This document shows, piece by piece, positions 1 through 11,173 of a stretch of 64,000 bases of DNA. The notes below the pieces were generated by a model that saw nothing but the letters and a program-made list of their open reading frames with translations, searched no databases and was not told where the DNA came from. This DNA is from Amoebophrya sp. A120. Its lineage: Eukaryota > Sar > Dinophyceae > Syndiniales > Amoebophryaceae. The first letter of the stretch is position 1. The number at the start of each line of letters is the position of its first letter. Position numbers and translations under genes: made by a program. The stretch covers positions 11,410,591 through 11,474,590 of the forward strand of contig CAJINV010000002.1 of the NCBI GenBank assembly GCA_905178155.1, written 5' to 3'.

Positions 1-29
1 GATTGGGAACAAAGCACGGCGATCGCGTA

Positions 30-3000
30 CTAGAGGCCTGCATCCGCTTGCTCTACTTCTTCTCCATCGAGGTTAGCGACCTCCTCGTCCCTGAAGGATG
101 ATGACATTTTTAACAACGAAGGACTGCCTTCCAGTAGCTGCGAAAGTCGCTCGCTTCGCCGAGGATTCCGATGGCAGGTTTCGGTTTCGGTCACGACATC
201 AACTCCATCTTCGACATCAGTTTCCTCCACAGCCTTCGTGGTCTTTCCTGCTGCAGGGAAGGCGCTTGCGGCGGAAGAACAGGAAGTAGAGCTCGTCGAT
301 TTGGTTGCGCTTATTGCGACAGACAGGGTCGCCGTTGATGGCGGAGATGATGAAGATGTTGATGACCGTGTATTTCTACCCGCGGAAGAAATTAGAGCTT
401 CATCTAGTTCTACACCTTTGCTAGGATCATGATCCAGCAGTCGTCCTTCGGAAATGCTGGCCGAAGAGGACGCGGCGCCGGCTTCGCTGTAAGACGCCAG
501 GAAGAGTCTTTGCCCGACGAGCGTGCTGTCCTGCGTGCCGTCGACGCTATTTGGCGACGTAGGAGAGGAATACCTGAAGTGAGAAAAATCTGCCGACGAC
601 GATCCTACGTGCTGGCGGTCGTGGTGTCCATATTTCTAGGTCGTTCGTATATCCATTATATGCACATTTGGATGTTTTCGAGCATAATCAATGCCGCAGC
701 CGGTAGGCGACTTCCATTCCGATGAATTGATTTGTTCTGACGTGATGGTCCACCAGCAAATTAGTGCATTTTTGGAAGTCGTCACTCAGTAGCCACCCGC
801 CTCGTCGGGACTGACACAAATCAACAGGAAATCCTAGAAGAAGATATCACGTGGTTCACGGAAGTATTTATTCTGTTGTACCCGCCTGTGCTTTTTTTCA
901 GTCGCGACACACTTTTCGGGGACGGGGACACAGAGGTCGCAACCGCGCCAATGTCGCAGATTATCGAGAGGTTAAATCCCCCCTCCCCATATTGAAAAGT
1001 TACGCTTTCAAGAATTTACGTTCTTGGGTTGCTGATTTGCGGCCACAAATCAGATTTGTCTTGCAAGAAGACAAGCGCAACGGCTTCCCTCCGATTATGG
1101 AAGCGAATATGTGGCAACATGCTGTACCTGTAGGGCCTAGAGGGCAGCCATTTGCAATGCTAAACAACTGGACCCAGACGCCCCTACCTAGGCTGGGTAT
1201 CTGGCCTGCTCAATGCCTTACTGCAAGACGGAGCGCATGATTTTGATTTGTGTACGCAAATATACTGAGCGTCAGCGACTCCGTTTCGATATGGGAAGGG
1301 GGCACTTTTCCTTTTGATACAGATCTCTTCTTCTTCTGTCAGACAGCTCAGCAACCCACCACTGACCTCATCCACCTCCACTCCGGCCGATGTTGGGGAT
1401 GGTATCTTGTTCAACCTCATCATGTTCAACATCATGTCGCCTTGCGCCCCTTGTGGTCCCCGATTCGGCTCGCCCGTGCCTCTACTTGCTGCAGCTCCGT
1501 GCATGCTGTCTGGAATAATAATAATTCGCCCCGAAGAAATTCCCTCGGACGAGCAGCTTAATATGGCTTCATCATCTTGTCCTTCGAGAAATTCGTGCAT
1601 GTTCTTCGGTGTGCGCGTCTTGTTCGTGCCGTGGTAGGTACTTTCGCTCGCTCCGCCCGAAGCGCCAGTCGTCGTCTTGTTGGCGCCATTGGGCGAAGTT
1701 CGAAAGCTCCCTGCCGGCGAGGAGCGACGAGAGTCCGAGATGGATGACCCGGCCTTGCTTGTCTGGCTGATCCGTCGGCAGCTGGGTGTCACCAGATGGC
1801 TCGTGGTGGTCGTTGCGGTGGAGGTCAAAAGGTGATCGTCGTGATCACCTGCTCCTGGTGGAATGTCAAAATTTATATTTATAACTTAACTGTCCTAATC
1901 ATAAATAATGCCAAAGAACTTCTGCAGCGCTAATCACATTTGACTTGCTATCATGTCCATCACGATTGAACTTCTTGCAGTTTTGATTGCACGTGTCTGG
2001 ATCTATGTTGAATTCTTATTCTCGCCTTTCGGGAAGGTATTTTATAGATGAAAACGCTGGATTTAGATCGCAGATGTTTAATTCAGTACCATGCAAGGCA
2101 CGCTCTTCTTCCTCTTCGAGGTCGTCGAAGAAGTAGTCGCGCAGGACCCTGTTTTCTTCCACAATGAAGTCCTTATCAAACAGCAGGTCCACCTCGCTTT
2201 CTTCAGTGTCGGAGGCCGCCGTTTCTTCCTCAATAGACCCGCACAACTCCGTCCGTGCTGCACCGCGGTCATCTTCTCTCGTTGTTGAACGCATTTTTCC
2301 TCTCGTCCTTCTTGCAGGATTTTTCAGTAGAACATCTACTTGCATCTTATTTGCGGACGACGAGCTGCTACCTCCACCTGCTCCCGAACTCGTCACTGCG
2401 CTTTTACTTCTTTTTGACGCGCGAGGGGATGTACCGTCCTCTCGAAGCATACTACCTGCAGCTGGGCGCTTGGTCAACATGGTCCCAGATGCAGTAGGGT
2501 CAGACGACGAACTACTGGAGGAACGATCGGAATTTCGTTCTCGTGCCTGAGTCTTGCCGTCTTCATCAGCTCTGTCAACCGAGAGGGATCTTGTTCCTGC
2601 AGCAGCCTTCGCGTCGTCCTCGTGAAGGAAGGCGGCGTGCCTGATCACGGTTAGCATCTCTTGATTGTGCAGCTGCGTGCGCACCAAATTCTTCTCCAGA
2701 TGCTGGATGTAATCCTCCTGCAGTTTGGCGTCGGTCTCCACGCGGCTCACGTATGTGGTCAAGGCCTCCAGCTTCGACTCGAGTAACCCGCACTCTTGGC
2801 GGAGCTGTTGCACCTCCTGCACAAGCTTCTTGGAGTATCCTGTGCACAAGAAGCACCGCACAGTACGCACAAGTTCCTAGTTGACAACAACGTCGCAGCA
2901 AATCACCACTGCGCTTTGCCTTTCACTCTCGTAGGTGAAGACGTTGTTCCTTGCGGCATCTTCGCTTAATATACTTGCAAGCATTCGAAGAACAAACTTA

Positions 3001-3729
3001 AAGATAAAGATGCAAAAGCATTCAGACATCTTCCGCATTTTTCGTTGGTAGCGTGTACAAGAATTTGTTCTTGCACGTGCGCGATACAACTTCTGCAATG
3101 CATATGCAAACGGCATCGTACATCTTCACGTTCTCATCTAGAACACAGTTGTCCTGTAACAGATTGCCCATCACCTGCCCGCACAGACTCTGTTCCTCGC
3201 GCTCGATTTGCACTTGACACAGCGGAATGGAACTGGAAGGGGGCACGCCTCTGGATGGAGCTGCGCCAGCACTCGGCTTTCTCCTTTTCGCCTCTTGAAG
3301 ATGCGCATTCTTCTTATTTTTTCGCTCGTCGGCAGTTCTTGTTCTCCCAGCGAAACCAGATGTACTGATCACGCCGGGCTCGTGTTTGCCGTCCAATTCC
3401 AAAGTGCCAGCATCATGTACATGTTCAGCTCCGCCAGCGTTCTTGCCCTCGTCTGCCGCTTCGAGGAGCAAGTGGTCCGGAGGCAAGTGGTCCGGAACAA
3501 GTTGATCATCATTTTCGGGAATGTTTATCAAGTTGTGGCTTCTGTTGTTATTTTCTTGTTGGAGCAAAGTAGCTTCAAAGTAGTCTTCCAGATCCGTGAC
3601 TGCCAGCGCCAGCTCCTCCTCCAGATGGAAGCTCGAAACATGCTGCAAAAGATCCTCATCGTGATCGTCCTGGTGGTGGTCGTCCACGACAAGCAGATGC
3701 TGTGCAGGATGATCCCGACGCAAAACCAT
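30..3729 (-). CDS. Ser-rich coiled-coil protein, five exon blocks, function unknown
   Basis: I do not recognise the family. Proposed coding blocks (minus strand) are 3729-3028, 2876-2090, 1854-1320, 956-860 and 635-30, with an introner removed between the third and fourth. The lengths add up to 2727 nt (908 aa plus TAG stop) and all phases agree. The start is the ATG at 3729, because an in-frame stop lies just upstream. Visible features are an acidic, His/Asp-rich first exon; a coiled coil near the start of the second block (pattern KKLVQEVQQLRQECGLLESK and about 40 more residues of heptads); then long Ser/Thr-rich, probably disordered stretches with acidic runs (DLEEEEE). Junctions used: GTCTGA at 3027, acceptor CTAG at 2877, donor GTACTG at 2089, acceptor CCAG at 1855, donor GTGAAC near 859 and acceptor CTAG at 636. 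The 859 donor is the least certain, since GTGATA six bases further fits the same phase. It could be a scaffold or nuclear protein, but nothing decides this. Confidence 0.6.
962..1319 (-). mobile_element. Introner element, type B (358 bp), in the Ser-rich coiled-coil gene
   Basis: Terminal inverted repeats: the left end begins TATCGAGAGG and runs into a CCCCCCTCCCCATATTGAAA block; the right end, read in reverse complement, begins TATCAAAAGGAAAAGTGCCC. Flanked by a perfect 5-bp duplication CAGAT at 957-961 and 1320-1324. Excising the element plus one CAGAT copy keeps the minus-strand frame open (...GAG ATC TGC GAC ATT GGC...). Sliding the cut along the duplication never gives GT..AG ends. Confidence 0.88.
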
Positions 3730-5563
3730 GTTCGTCAACGCCACACGAATTCAACTTTTGTACACGAGCTTGCCGCGTTCGTGCTGTGTCCTTCTGTCTC
3801 TTTCCACCTGGAGATCCGTCCTTCGCTCCTCTCCGGCTCCGGCTCGGCCTCCTGCTGGTGGTCCTCGGCGTCTTTTTTACGGAGTCTGTCACTCCTTGCA
3901 CAATATAATTCTCTAGCGGTTTTCTACGACTGCATCACAGTGCGAGCCGTGCGCAGCAGCAGAGCAGCCTTGAATTACTTAGAAAAGCGTGCAAGCGTCC
4001 CGCGAGAGCGATAGCTCTCACTGCAGGAAGCTAGAAGCTTGGTCCTCGTCGCCACGGTACGTAGTCTACGACAGTGAGCAGGTTCAAGATATTGCAGACG
4101 AGTTGTGCCCAAAAAAATGATCTCCGAGAGCTCTGCAAGGGCCCGAGGATACCTGTCTCCTCCGAGACTTTACGGCCAAAGACCAGCGCCTGGTAGAGTC
4201 GATCTTGATGATGTCCGGATCCGGAACTTCAACTTCACTTGTCGAAAATAAACGCAGAGTCCTTGACGAAATACGATGACAAATCTTGTGTTGTTCGTGA
4301 ACGGGACGACGTGGTTCCCAACGAAATTAATGAAGCTCAGCAAAGAGTAACAAAGCGACTCTGATCTTATGAAGCCAATGCCAAAGTCAAACTGAAAGCG
4401 AACAGTCAACAGATAGAATACGTATACGAATAGAAAATAAGGATGCCAAGTACGCCCGTGATTACTTTATTGAAGGCTTAGTAGTATAAATCACATAGTA
4501 CTTTTGAAACGGACGCTACCTGCGCCATCTGCCACGCTTAGCGATAGTACTTTACGATTATCTTCATTGATACGCGCTACAACAACTCTACCCTTCGCCT
4601 TCCTAGCTACTTCTATTATGGGCTAATACCAACACCTCTTGCGTTATTTCTACAACTGAGCACACTCATCAAGAAAGCAACTAAATACCACCAGCTCGTC
4701 TTTCGTTTCCTCAGCTTCTGGCTCCCAGCCTTTGTCCACTTTCAACTCTGACGGGGTTTTTTGGCTAAGAACAAGAGAGGGAGTTCCAGGCAAGAAGCAG
4801 GCATTGCTACTTACGTAGGACGCACGAACGCGAACACTTGCTCCAACCATGAGACCACAACTCTCCTGTGGCGATCCTTGAGCGTGGTAAAGTCAGCACC
4901 GCAGGGCACAATAGATCGCGGGATGTCCTACCCCAGGTTGTAGAGAAACCGTATGTTCTTCATCTCCTGCATTTATGGTCAATTATACCAAAACTAACAT
5001 CGGAAAAAACTTTGATTTTTTATTACACTAGGTTGTAGTTCCTTCAACGAGAGAGAAAAGCAAAAATTTCCGCAAGAATATTGACCCAGCGCGGGCGAGG
5101 CAGAGTGAGTGTAGTTTCCAGCTTCGTCAGCAGACCAAAATTTCTGACTAGGAACATACAGTAATCGTAATAATCCGGAGAAGGTTCTGGTTCACTACTA
5201 ACTGCACCCAAATAAAAAACGTTGTAAGTGCTGAATCATGTAAATTCTCAGGAGAACAATTTCATCGCACTTTGACTTTTCTATCCGGTTTGCAAAATCA
5301 TCGAAAAACAGTGGAGTTTTTGTTTTTCAACTTCATATGATTCATATCACATCTTGTTCGCCTTCTGGTTTTTCTAGTACACTCAAACTGTTGCCGCGGC
5401 TCAAAAATATTCCTGTTGATCGTCCAGCTCCACATTTATGCATCAATGTCCTTGTCCACAGATATTCTTCACCCGGCGGTAGAGGACTGCATCTATCAAT
5501 ATCTTGATGTCCGGTACTCCTCTCCTGTCGTTCCTGCTATAACCCGACACTAGTGACCACCGT
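3730..5563. other. Intergenic region, 1.8 kb, no convincing gene
   Basis: AT-richer than the genes, with no reading frame that shows protein-like composition over more than about 70 codons. One ATG-initiated minus-strand frame of 66 codons (4850-4650) is the best candidate and is listed separately. I see no RNA gene, tandem repeat or introner ends. It should hold the promoter or trans-splice acceptor of the coiled-coil gene and the 3' end of the transporter transcript, but neither can be placed by eye. Confidence 0.5.
4650..4850 (-). CDS. Small hypothetical frame (66 codons), doubtful
   Basis: An ATG at 4850 opens 66 codons ending at a TAA. The product has a hydrophobic-neutral first half and an acidic middle (EPEAEETKDE), no signal peptide and no motif I recognise. 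It could be an exon of an unrecognised gene or chance. It lies on the same strand as all neighbours, which is the only contextual support. Confidence 0.15.
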   Translation of the reverse strand: MVGASVRVRASYVSSNACFLPGTPSLVLSQKTPSELKVDKGWEPEAEETKDELVVFSCFLDECAQL

Positions 5564-8500
5564 TCATGCCCCTGCCGAGAGTGCTGTCTTTCCAAACTTG
5601 TTTTCGATGTAGCGATGTGCAAGATCCAATTCCTTACCACTTGCGCTGGCCCGCCGCACCTCCTGCATATCCACGATCTGCCTTCCACGCGTGCTTGCTG
5701 AGCCTCCAGAGAACAATCCACGCGAGGAATTGGCAACAGAGCCAGCACGAGAAGTTCTGGTGCCGTCACGCAATTTGTCGAACGACAGGACCGATGATGA
5801 CCCACCAAGACCTTCAACATATTATCGAAAATAGAGCTCGAGTAGTTCGTATTTTTGTTGTTCTAACAGCCACGTAACTATGAAATGAAGATGCACTTGC
5901 GGTTCGTAGGAACATTTGAAAATTGAGCTCGAATCTGATGCTGGTTTTGCTTTTCATGCACCTGCTCGGCGTCCAGATATAGAAAAGTGAAAAAAAAAAA
6001 CTTTTATTATATTGGCAAGAATTACTGTAGTGCCCCCTGCTCCCATCCTCCTCCAGACCTTCCTTGACGCTCCGGCATTCGATGCCCGGCGTCTTACTGT
6101 CGTCCGGCCCGCCGAACAGTGGACCCTGCGAGCTACCGGGGCAAATGATTTCGCGGCAGAAGTACAGCAGTATGGGGCTGATAGTCGAGCAGAGCCCCAC
6201 CAAAAGCCACATAATCTCGCCCCCATGGGAGGACGCCGCGCCGGCCGATGTCGCTGCCGGTCCTGCAAGAAGTAGATGTTGTATATTATGGGCGTCCTGT
6301 CGTGTTGCAAGTGCTGTACTTGACGCAGGAGCGCTAGGTGCTGTATTTGCAGGACTTACGCCCAGGTGTTCCGAAGCTCCAGAGACCGACGCAGTCGCAG
6401 CCCTGCTTCCGATTACTAGTCCGACTTGTCCTGGTCTAGTCTGCTCAACTCCGGACGACATTATACCTACCGGAGCAGATGAAGTCGGCGGTGGACAGAA
6501 GGTCTCCAGTAGGTAGCCCGAGAAGCTGCCCGCGAGGAGGGTGGCGCAGAAGGTCGGCATGTTTGCGAGCGCGGTGTAGGTTCCCTCTTTGCCCGGCGCC
6601 GCCACCCGCATCGTATACTCGTACAGCCGCGGGCTCCAGCACGCTTCGCCGACGGCCAACGTGGAGATGAAAAAGATAGCGTTCCAGTACTGGTGCCCCA
6701 TGGCGAGCCAGAACGGCGCGAGCGCGGACAGAAAACTGCCAATCACGATCATGTTCAAACTCGTGATCCGGTTTGCGGTCAACACGGAGATCGTCGGCAC
6801 CAGCACCAGGATCAGCAAGGGGTCCAGCGCAATCACCGACCCGTAGAGCGCGTCGGGGCCCAGCTCGCGGAGCATGTACTTCGGAAAAAGAGCGTCCAGG
6901 TACCGAAAAATAACTCGAACCCCGACAAGGATGCAGACGAGGAGGAAAAACCGCCAAAAGTCCGGGCTGCGAAACACGTCCTGGTACAGCGACAGGGGCG
7001 ACGCGACCGACGTGGGAGAAGTGGGGGCGCATTTGTTGGTGCTCGTCCCTGCTGCTCCTGTAGTGATGACAAAAGGGTAGTAGCTCTTGTTGCGCATCAC
7101 GTTATTTCTCAGCTCGAGAGGCCGTGCGGCAAACGTGGAAGGTCCACTTCCGTCAATTCGTAGGGCTACGTGAAGACCCGCTTCGCCGTGTGAAGATGGA
7201 ATTTTCAGATTCTGTCTGATCTGCTCAGCATCACCATGATGATCGTCACCACCTATTGGCACTCCCGTGCCACGGCGTTGCCGCGATATTTGATCCGGGG
7301 TGCAGCTACCAGGAGAAACTGAGACCTGTGAACAGGTTCACGTTCAGCTTCAGGTGGAAGAGGAACAGGAAAAGGATGAAAAATTGGAAAAAATAAAATA
7401 AAAGCGAAAAATCTGTGTGGCATTTTAATTTTTTCCTGAGCTTTACTTTTCTACTCTTCTGCTAGAGGCACTTCTACCCAATGATCTTCTAGATAACAAG
7501 TACTAGATATGTGGTATTGGATTTACAGTGTTCTTCTTTCGCGTGGAGTTGCTGGTGCCGCCGATGGAGTAAAGGTCTTTCGACGTGCTCTGCATAAAAC
7601 TGTCCGCGTAGAAGCTCGGCGACGACACTGGGCTCCGAAAATCTGCCTCCTCCATTTCGATGGCACCGGAAGTAGAGCTAAGCATCATAGGGGACAGCCG
7701 GTTTCTGGAAGCGTGCGAGGAGGCAGACGAGGAACTGGTGCAAGAACTGGATGCCGGTCTATCAGTAGATGCTGCTGTCGGACGAGAAGTACAACTAGAT
7801 GAACTTGAAGAGGAAGAACATGGCGTTAGCAAACCCGCAAGTTCCTCTTCAATAGCTGCGGAGGAAGGCACATTCCTTCTGCGATCCTCATCCCGACAGA
7901 GTGGGGTGCTCGCTGCGCCTTCTACAGACACGGTTGCACGCAGCTCGTGTGCTGGAGTTGCATTTGTCAGTGGAGACGATTTTGCTTTCTTACCCGGTTG
8001 CGGAGCGGCTCTACTTCTGCTAGCGTTTTTAACCAACGGAGTTCTTGATGCTGCACCTTCAGCTAGGCCAATGATATCTGAAAATCTTTTCGCGGTATTT
8101 TGCCGATTTTTTTGCAGATCGAGAACTTTATCTTCATGACCCTGGTAGCTGCCACCGGAGTGGTGAAGGTCTTCTACTTGCTGCTCGATGAGCGTTCCGT
8201 CCGGGAGCATTTCCACGTCGCGTAGGAGCGTCAAGGCGACAAACATGCTGAAAAACGTCACGACCGCGCCGGAAAGAATCAACAGGCGGAAAGCGCTAAT
8301 TGTTGGAGTGAAACCCCCGTCGAGGTTAGCAGCTACAGATGGTGATACAACTTGCGCGGGGTCCATGGTGATACTCGCAGGAGTCGCGTACGACGAACCG
8401 CTCGAGGACGCACTGTGAAAAACGCCGGTTGTGGTTGTCGGCAGACTCCTCGTCAGCCGTGTGAAGTAGGAGGGCAGCAGATTCAGCTTCAGTCCCTGGT

Positions 8501-9346
8501 GCTCGGGCCACTGCGAGCGAAACGCGTCCACGGCCGGCGCCGCCGTTATGGCGGCCAGGTTCATGATCACGTAGAAACAGCTATAGGCCAGCACCCGGTC
8601 CTGCTCCTTTGTCAAACGCTTGATGGCAATCTGGAGGACCGGGACGCCAAGCGAGCACCCGATCGGCATGGAGACGAACAGCAAGAAGAAGAGGAAATGG
8701 AGGTTGGTCACGAACACCAGCGCCATCCGGCTGAGGAAAAGAACCATCATGCCGAAGGTGACGCTCCACTTCACGCCGATCATGTCGATCACGGTTCCCA
8801 TCAGAAACCCGTACACGGAAATCAACATGCCGTGGATCCCGTACACCACCCCGGCAGTTTCGTCGGACAGCTGGAACTCGTCGCTGAGGAACAGGATGAG
8901 CACATAGGAGAGAGCGATATGCATTGCAAAAGTATCGTACTCGTACTGATCAGGGCGTTTATGCATTACTTTATGAAAGGCAAATCCGCATTACAAATTT
9001 AATTTGTAATCATGCTAGGTGAATTTGTAACGCAATTTATACTCGTACGATACTTTTGCACAGAATAAGCGAAGTAGGAGTACGATTCGAGGTACTTCAG
9101 AACAAACACGAACCACAAGTCCTTGGGTGCAGAGTACAGAAACGAGGTCAGGGAAGATGAACTAGAAGTGCCGCAAGAAGGTCTACTAGTACTAGAGCAG
9201 CCCCCCGGGGGAAGATGCAGGTGGTTTTGCGGTTGATCAAACGAAGCAGGAGGCCCACCTGCGCTTTGATTTGTACTTCCGCGATGAAGTTTGTCGGGCG
9301 GTAACGCGCCGTCGTCTCGGTAGGTCGTGTGTCGTCCGCTCATCAT
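5564..9346 (-). CDS. Major facilitator superfamily (MFS) transporter, 1076 aa
   Basis: Exons 9346-9059, 8921-7527, 7325-6026 and 5811-5564 (minus) sum to 3231 nt with consistent phases. The start is the first of two adjacent ATGs at 9346. After a Ser/Pro-rich cytoplasmic N terminus come six hydrophobic helices of a typical MFS N-half. The loop between helices 2 and 3 reads GFLMGTVIDMIGVKW, a G-x3-D pattern like the family's motif A, here without its basic end. Next is a roughly 220-residue Ser-rich central loop, then a C-half with further helices (for example FWRFFLLVCILVGVRVIF). The long central loop and Ser-rich C terminus make it about twice the usual 400-500 residues. Introns: one introner near the first helix, then GT..AG introns 7526-7326 and 6025-5812. 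The substrate cannot be told from sequence; peptide, sugar and drug MFS members all remain possible. Confidence 0.75.
8925..9060 (-). mobile_element. Introner-like element, type E (about 136 bp), in the MFS gene
   Basis: The ends are inverted repeats: TGCAAAAGTATCGTAC on the left and its complement GTACGATACTTTTGCA on the right, continuing partly as TCGTAC/ACTCGT. A TGCA tetranucleotide occurs at both boundaries (8920-8923 and 9057-9060). Removing 137 nt so that one TGCA remains joins ...TCT GTG CAT ATC GCT... and restores the transporter frame through its first membrane helix; without removal the frame is lost. No AG lies near the 3' side of the intron. The interior contains GCATTACAAATTTAATTTGT. 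Unlike the other elements it lacks a TATC terminus and a 5-bp duplication. Confidence 0.75.
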
Positions 9347-11173
9347 GATGTTGTTTTCCTTCGAGCGGTCGATTCCCACCTCCCCGTGTCGACGGTCAAT
9401 TTGTCGTCTCGGCAATCGTGAGGAGCCACGCCCCAACGACAAGACCACGGAGCAAATCTAAAATTTTGGTGATCATGATCATTTTCTGTACCTGTACTAT
9501 CCCTGCTCTCGCCCCATTGTGCAACTCAAATTTATCCTCGCCAAAGACAACGTCTACTCACGCTCGACGTCCGCTCCGGCTTTACCGACTTCTTTTGCTT
9601 TTGTCCACTCCTCTGGCACTAGAGTTGATCCGACTCTAGAGGTCTCAGCTTACAACATGAACACTCTTGTCCGAGCTTTTCGTTCGAAAAGCCATAGCCA
9701 ACACTAACAACAGACTCAATGTCACCACGCAGCAAAAAGAAATAAAACAAAAGTCTTCACAGGCACCGGCACGACAAGAAATGCATATTTTCGTTCCTTG
9801 TAGTTGGTGTCCTTTGTCGTTTTGTCGCCACAGGAACTCAGATTAAAAATGCGTTTCGAATTTAATAATACGTGACTGATTTTTACACTGATGCGTGACA
9901 GCGTGAGAGAGAAAGCATGCCTTCAAAGTCAAGAATCCGCGCACTAGTGAGGTTTAAAGTAATTGTAATGAATTAAATCAGCCACCACGATACGCAATCA
10001 ACTTCGCAAAAACCCAAAACTACTAGTGCGTATTCTGCGTCGTCAATCAGAGTAATCGGAAATTGATTGCCTTTTATCAATCCTCGTTCCTGCTTCCTTC
10101 TCCGATCCGAGTCCACACAATGCATCGGTCAGGAGTCCCACTCCCAGGTGTGCGTCCTTCCCCGCAAGCTTTGCCTGCGTCCTGACTGCTCTACTAACTA
10201 TGTCGACTTTTTAGAAACGATTGCGATTGGTGGTCAAGTAGAGATTAGTTTGTGCTGCAGATGACATTTTTTCAACCTTCATCACGATATTATGGCATAG
10301 AAATAGATGTTTATTGTTAGCTGTAGTAGTGATGATTTCGTTATACAACTTCGTATTGTAATGCTGATACTCTTACTCTTTCAAGAAACATACTACAAAG
10401 TATAGAGCTGGTGTTTAATTTTAGTGCAATGATGTTTGCGTTTCCAGATTTTCACATGAGTTGGCCTTTAAACCTGTCAAAGTCTTGTGATTGTTACGTT
10501 ACCTTGACTCAAAAGGGAGGACAAAGGAAGTCACTCCTGTAGTTCCACTGTAAGCCGTCAAGAAGAAACAAGCTAAACAAACTCTAACTCATTAGATCGT
10601 CTACTGGAGCCTTCTATCAGTGGCGAAAAAGTAGCTCGCTCCAGTGTTTTACTTTTTTTAGGCAATAAAGGCAAACAAAAACTCTTAAATTTCTTCAATT
10701 TGTCCAGACTGCGACGGCGATAGTCGTAGCAGTTTTTTTATCGCGAGCGGATGCTTGGAAAACCCTAGATGACCCTGACCCTACCTTATGACATAGTCCT
10801 AAACCCTGATGGTGTAAAGAATTCTCTGCTCCACTTGAGCACTTGTAAGGTATTGCATATTATTTTTGTTTGATTTTTTGTTTTTCGATGTTTTTTGTGT
10901 TTTTGTATTTTTGCGAGCGTCTGCTATTTTTTTTTTGTGCATATAGCAAAAAAGTAGTTGTGCACAATGTGCATGAAAAAGAACAGGAGAATGCACATAA
11001 TTCTATGAAATCTTCTGAAAGATGAAAATGCCCTACGAAAACGATGTGTAATCATGTTAAAAACAAACAAGTTTTGAAAGTGAACGTAAAAAAGTACAAT
11101 TTTTTTTTTCGGTGTCCGTCTCCGTTGACATCCTTCCTAGAGATAGAGTTGGAGAATATTATACCGATAAAAT
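9347..11173. other. Intergenic region, 1.8 kb, AT-rich, nothing identifiable
   Basis: Low-complexity T-rich tracts (10860-10940) and no protein-like frame. The minus-strand sequence just upstream of 9346 has a possible acceptor (ATTTTAG near 9458), so the transporter may have a 5' untranslated exon here. Downstream of the GT2-like gene, a possible short terminal exon is discussed under that gene. Confidence 0.5.

Noticed and set aside
3208-4014. Plus-strand gene of 268 codons
   Set aside because: It is antisense to the first exon of the coiled-coil gene, whose exon phases close exactly; the plus-strand product has no motif.
10750-10815. Telomere-type repeat (CCCTAAA)
   Set aside because: Only two scattered AAACCCT matches occur, with no tandem array.
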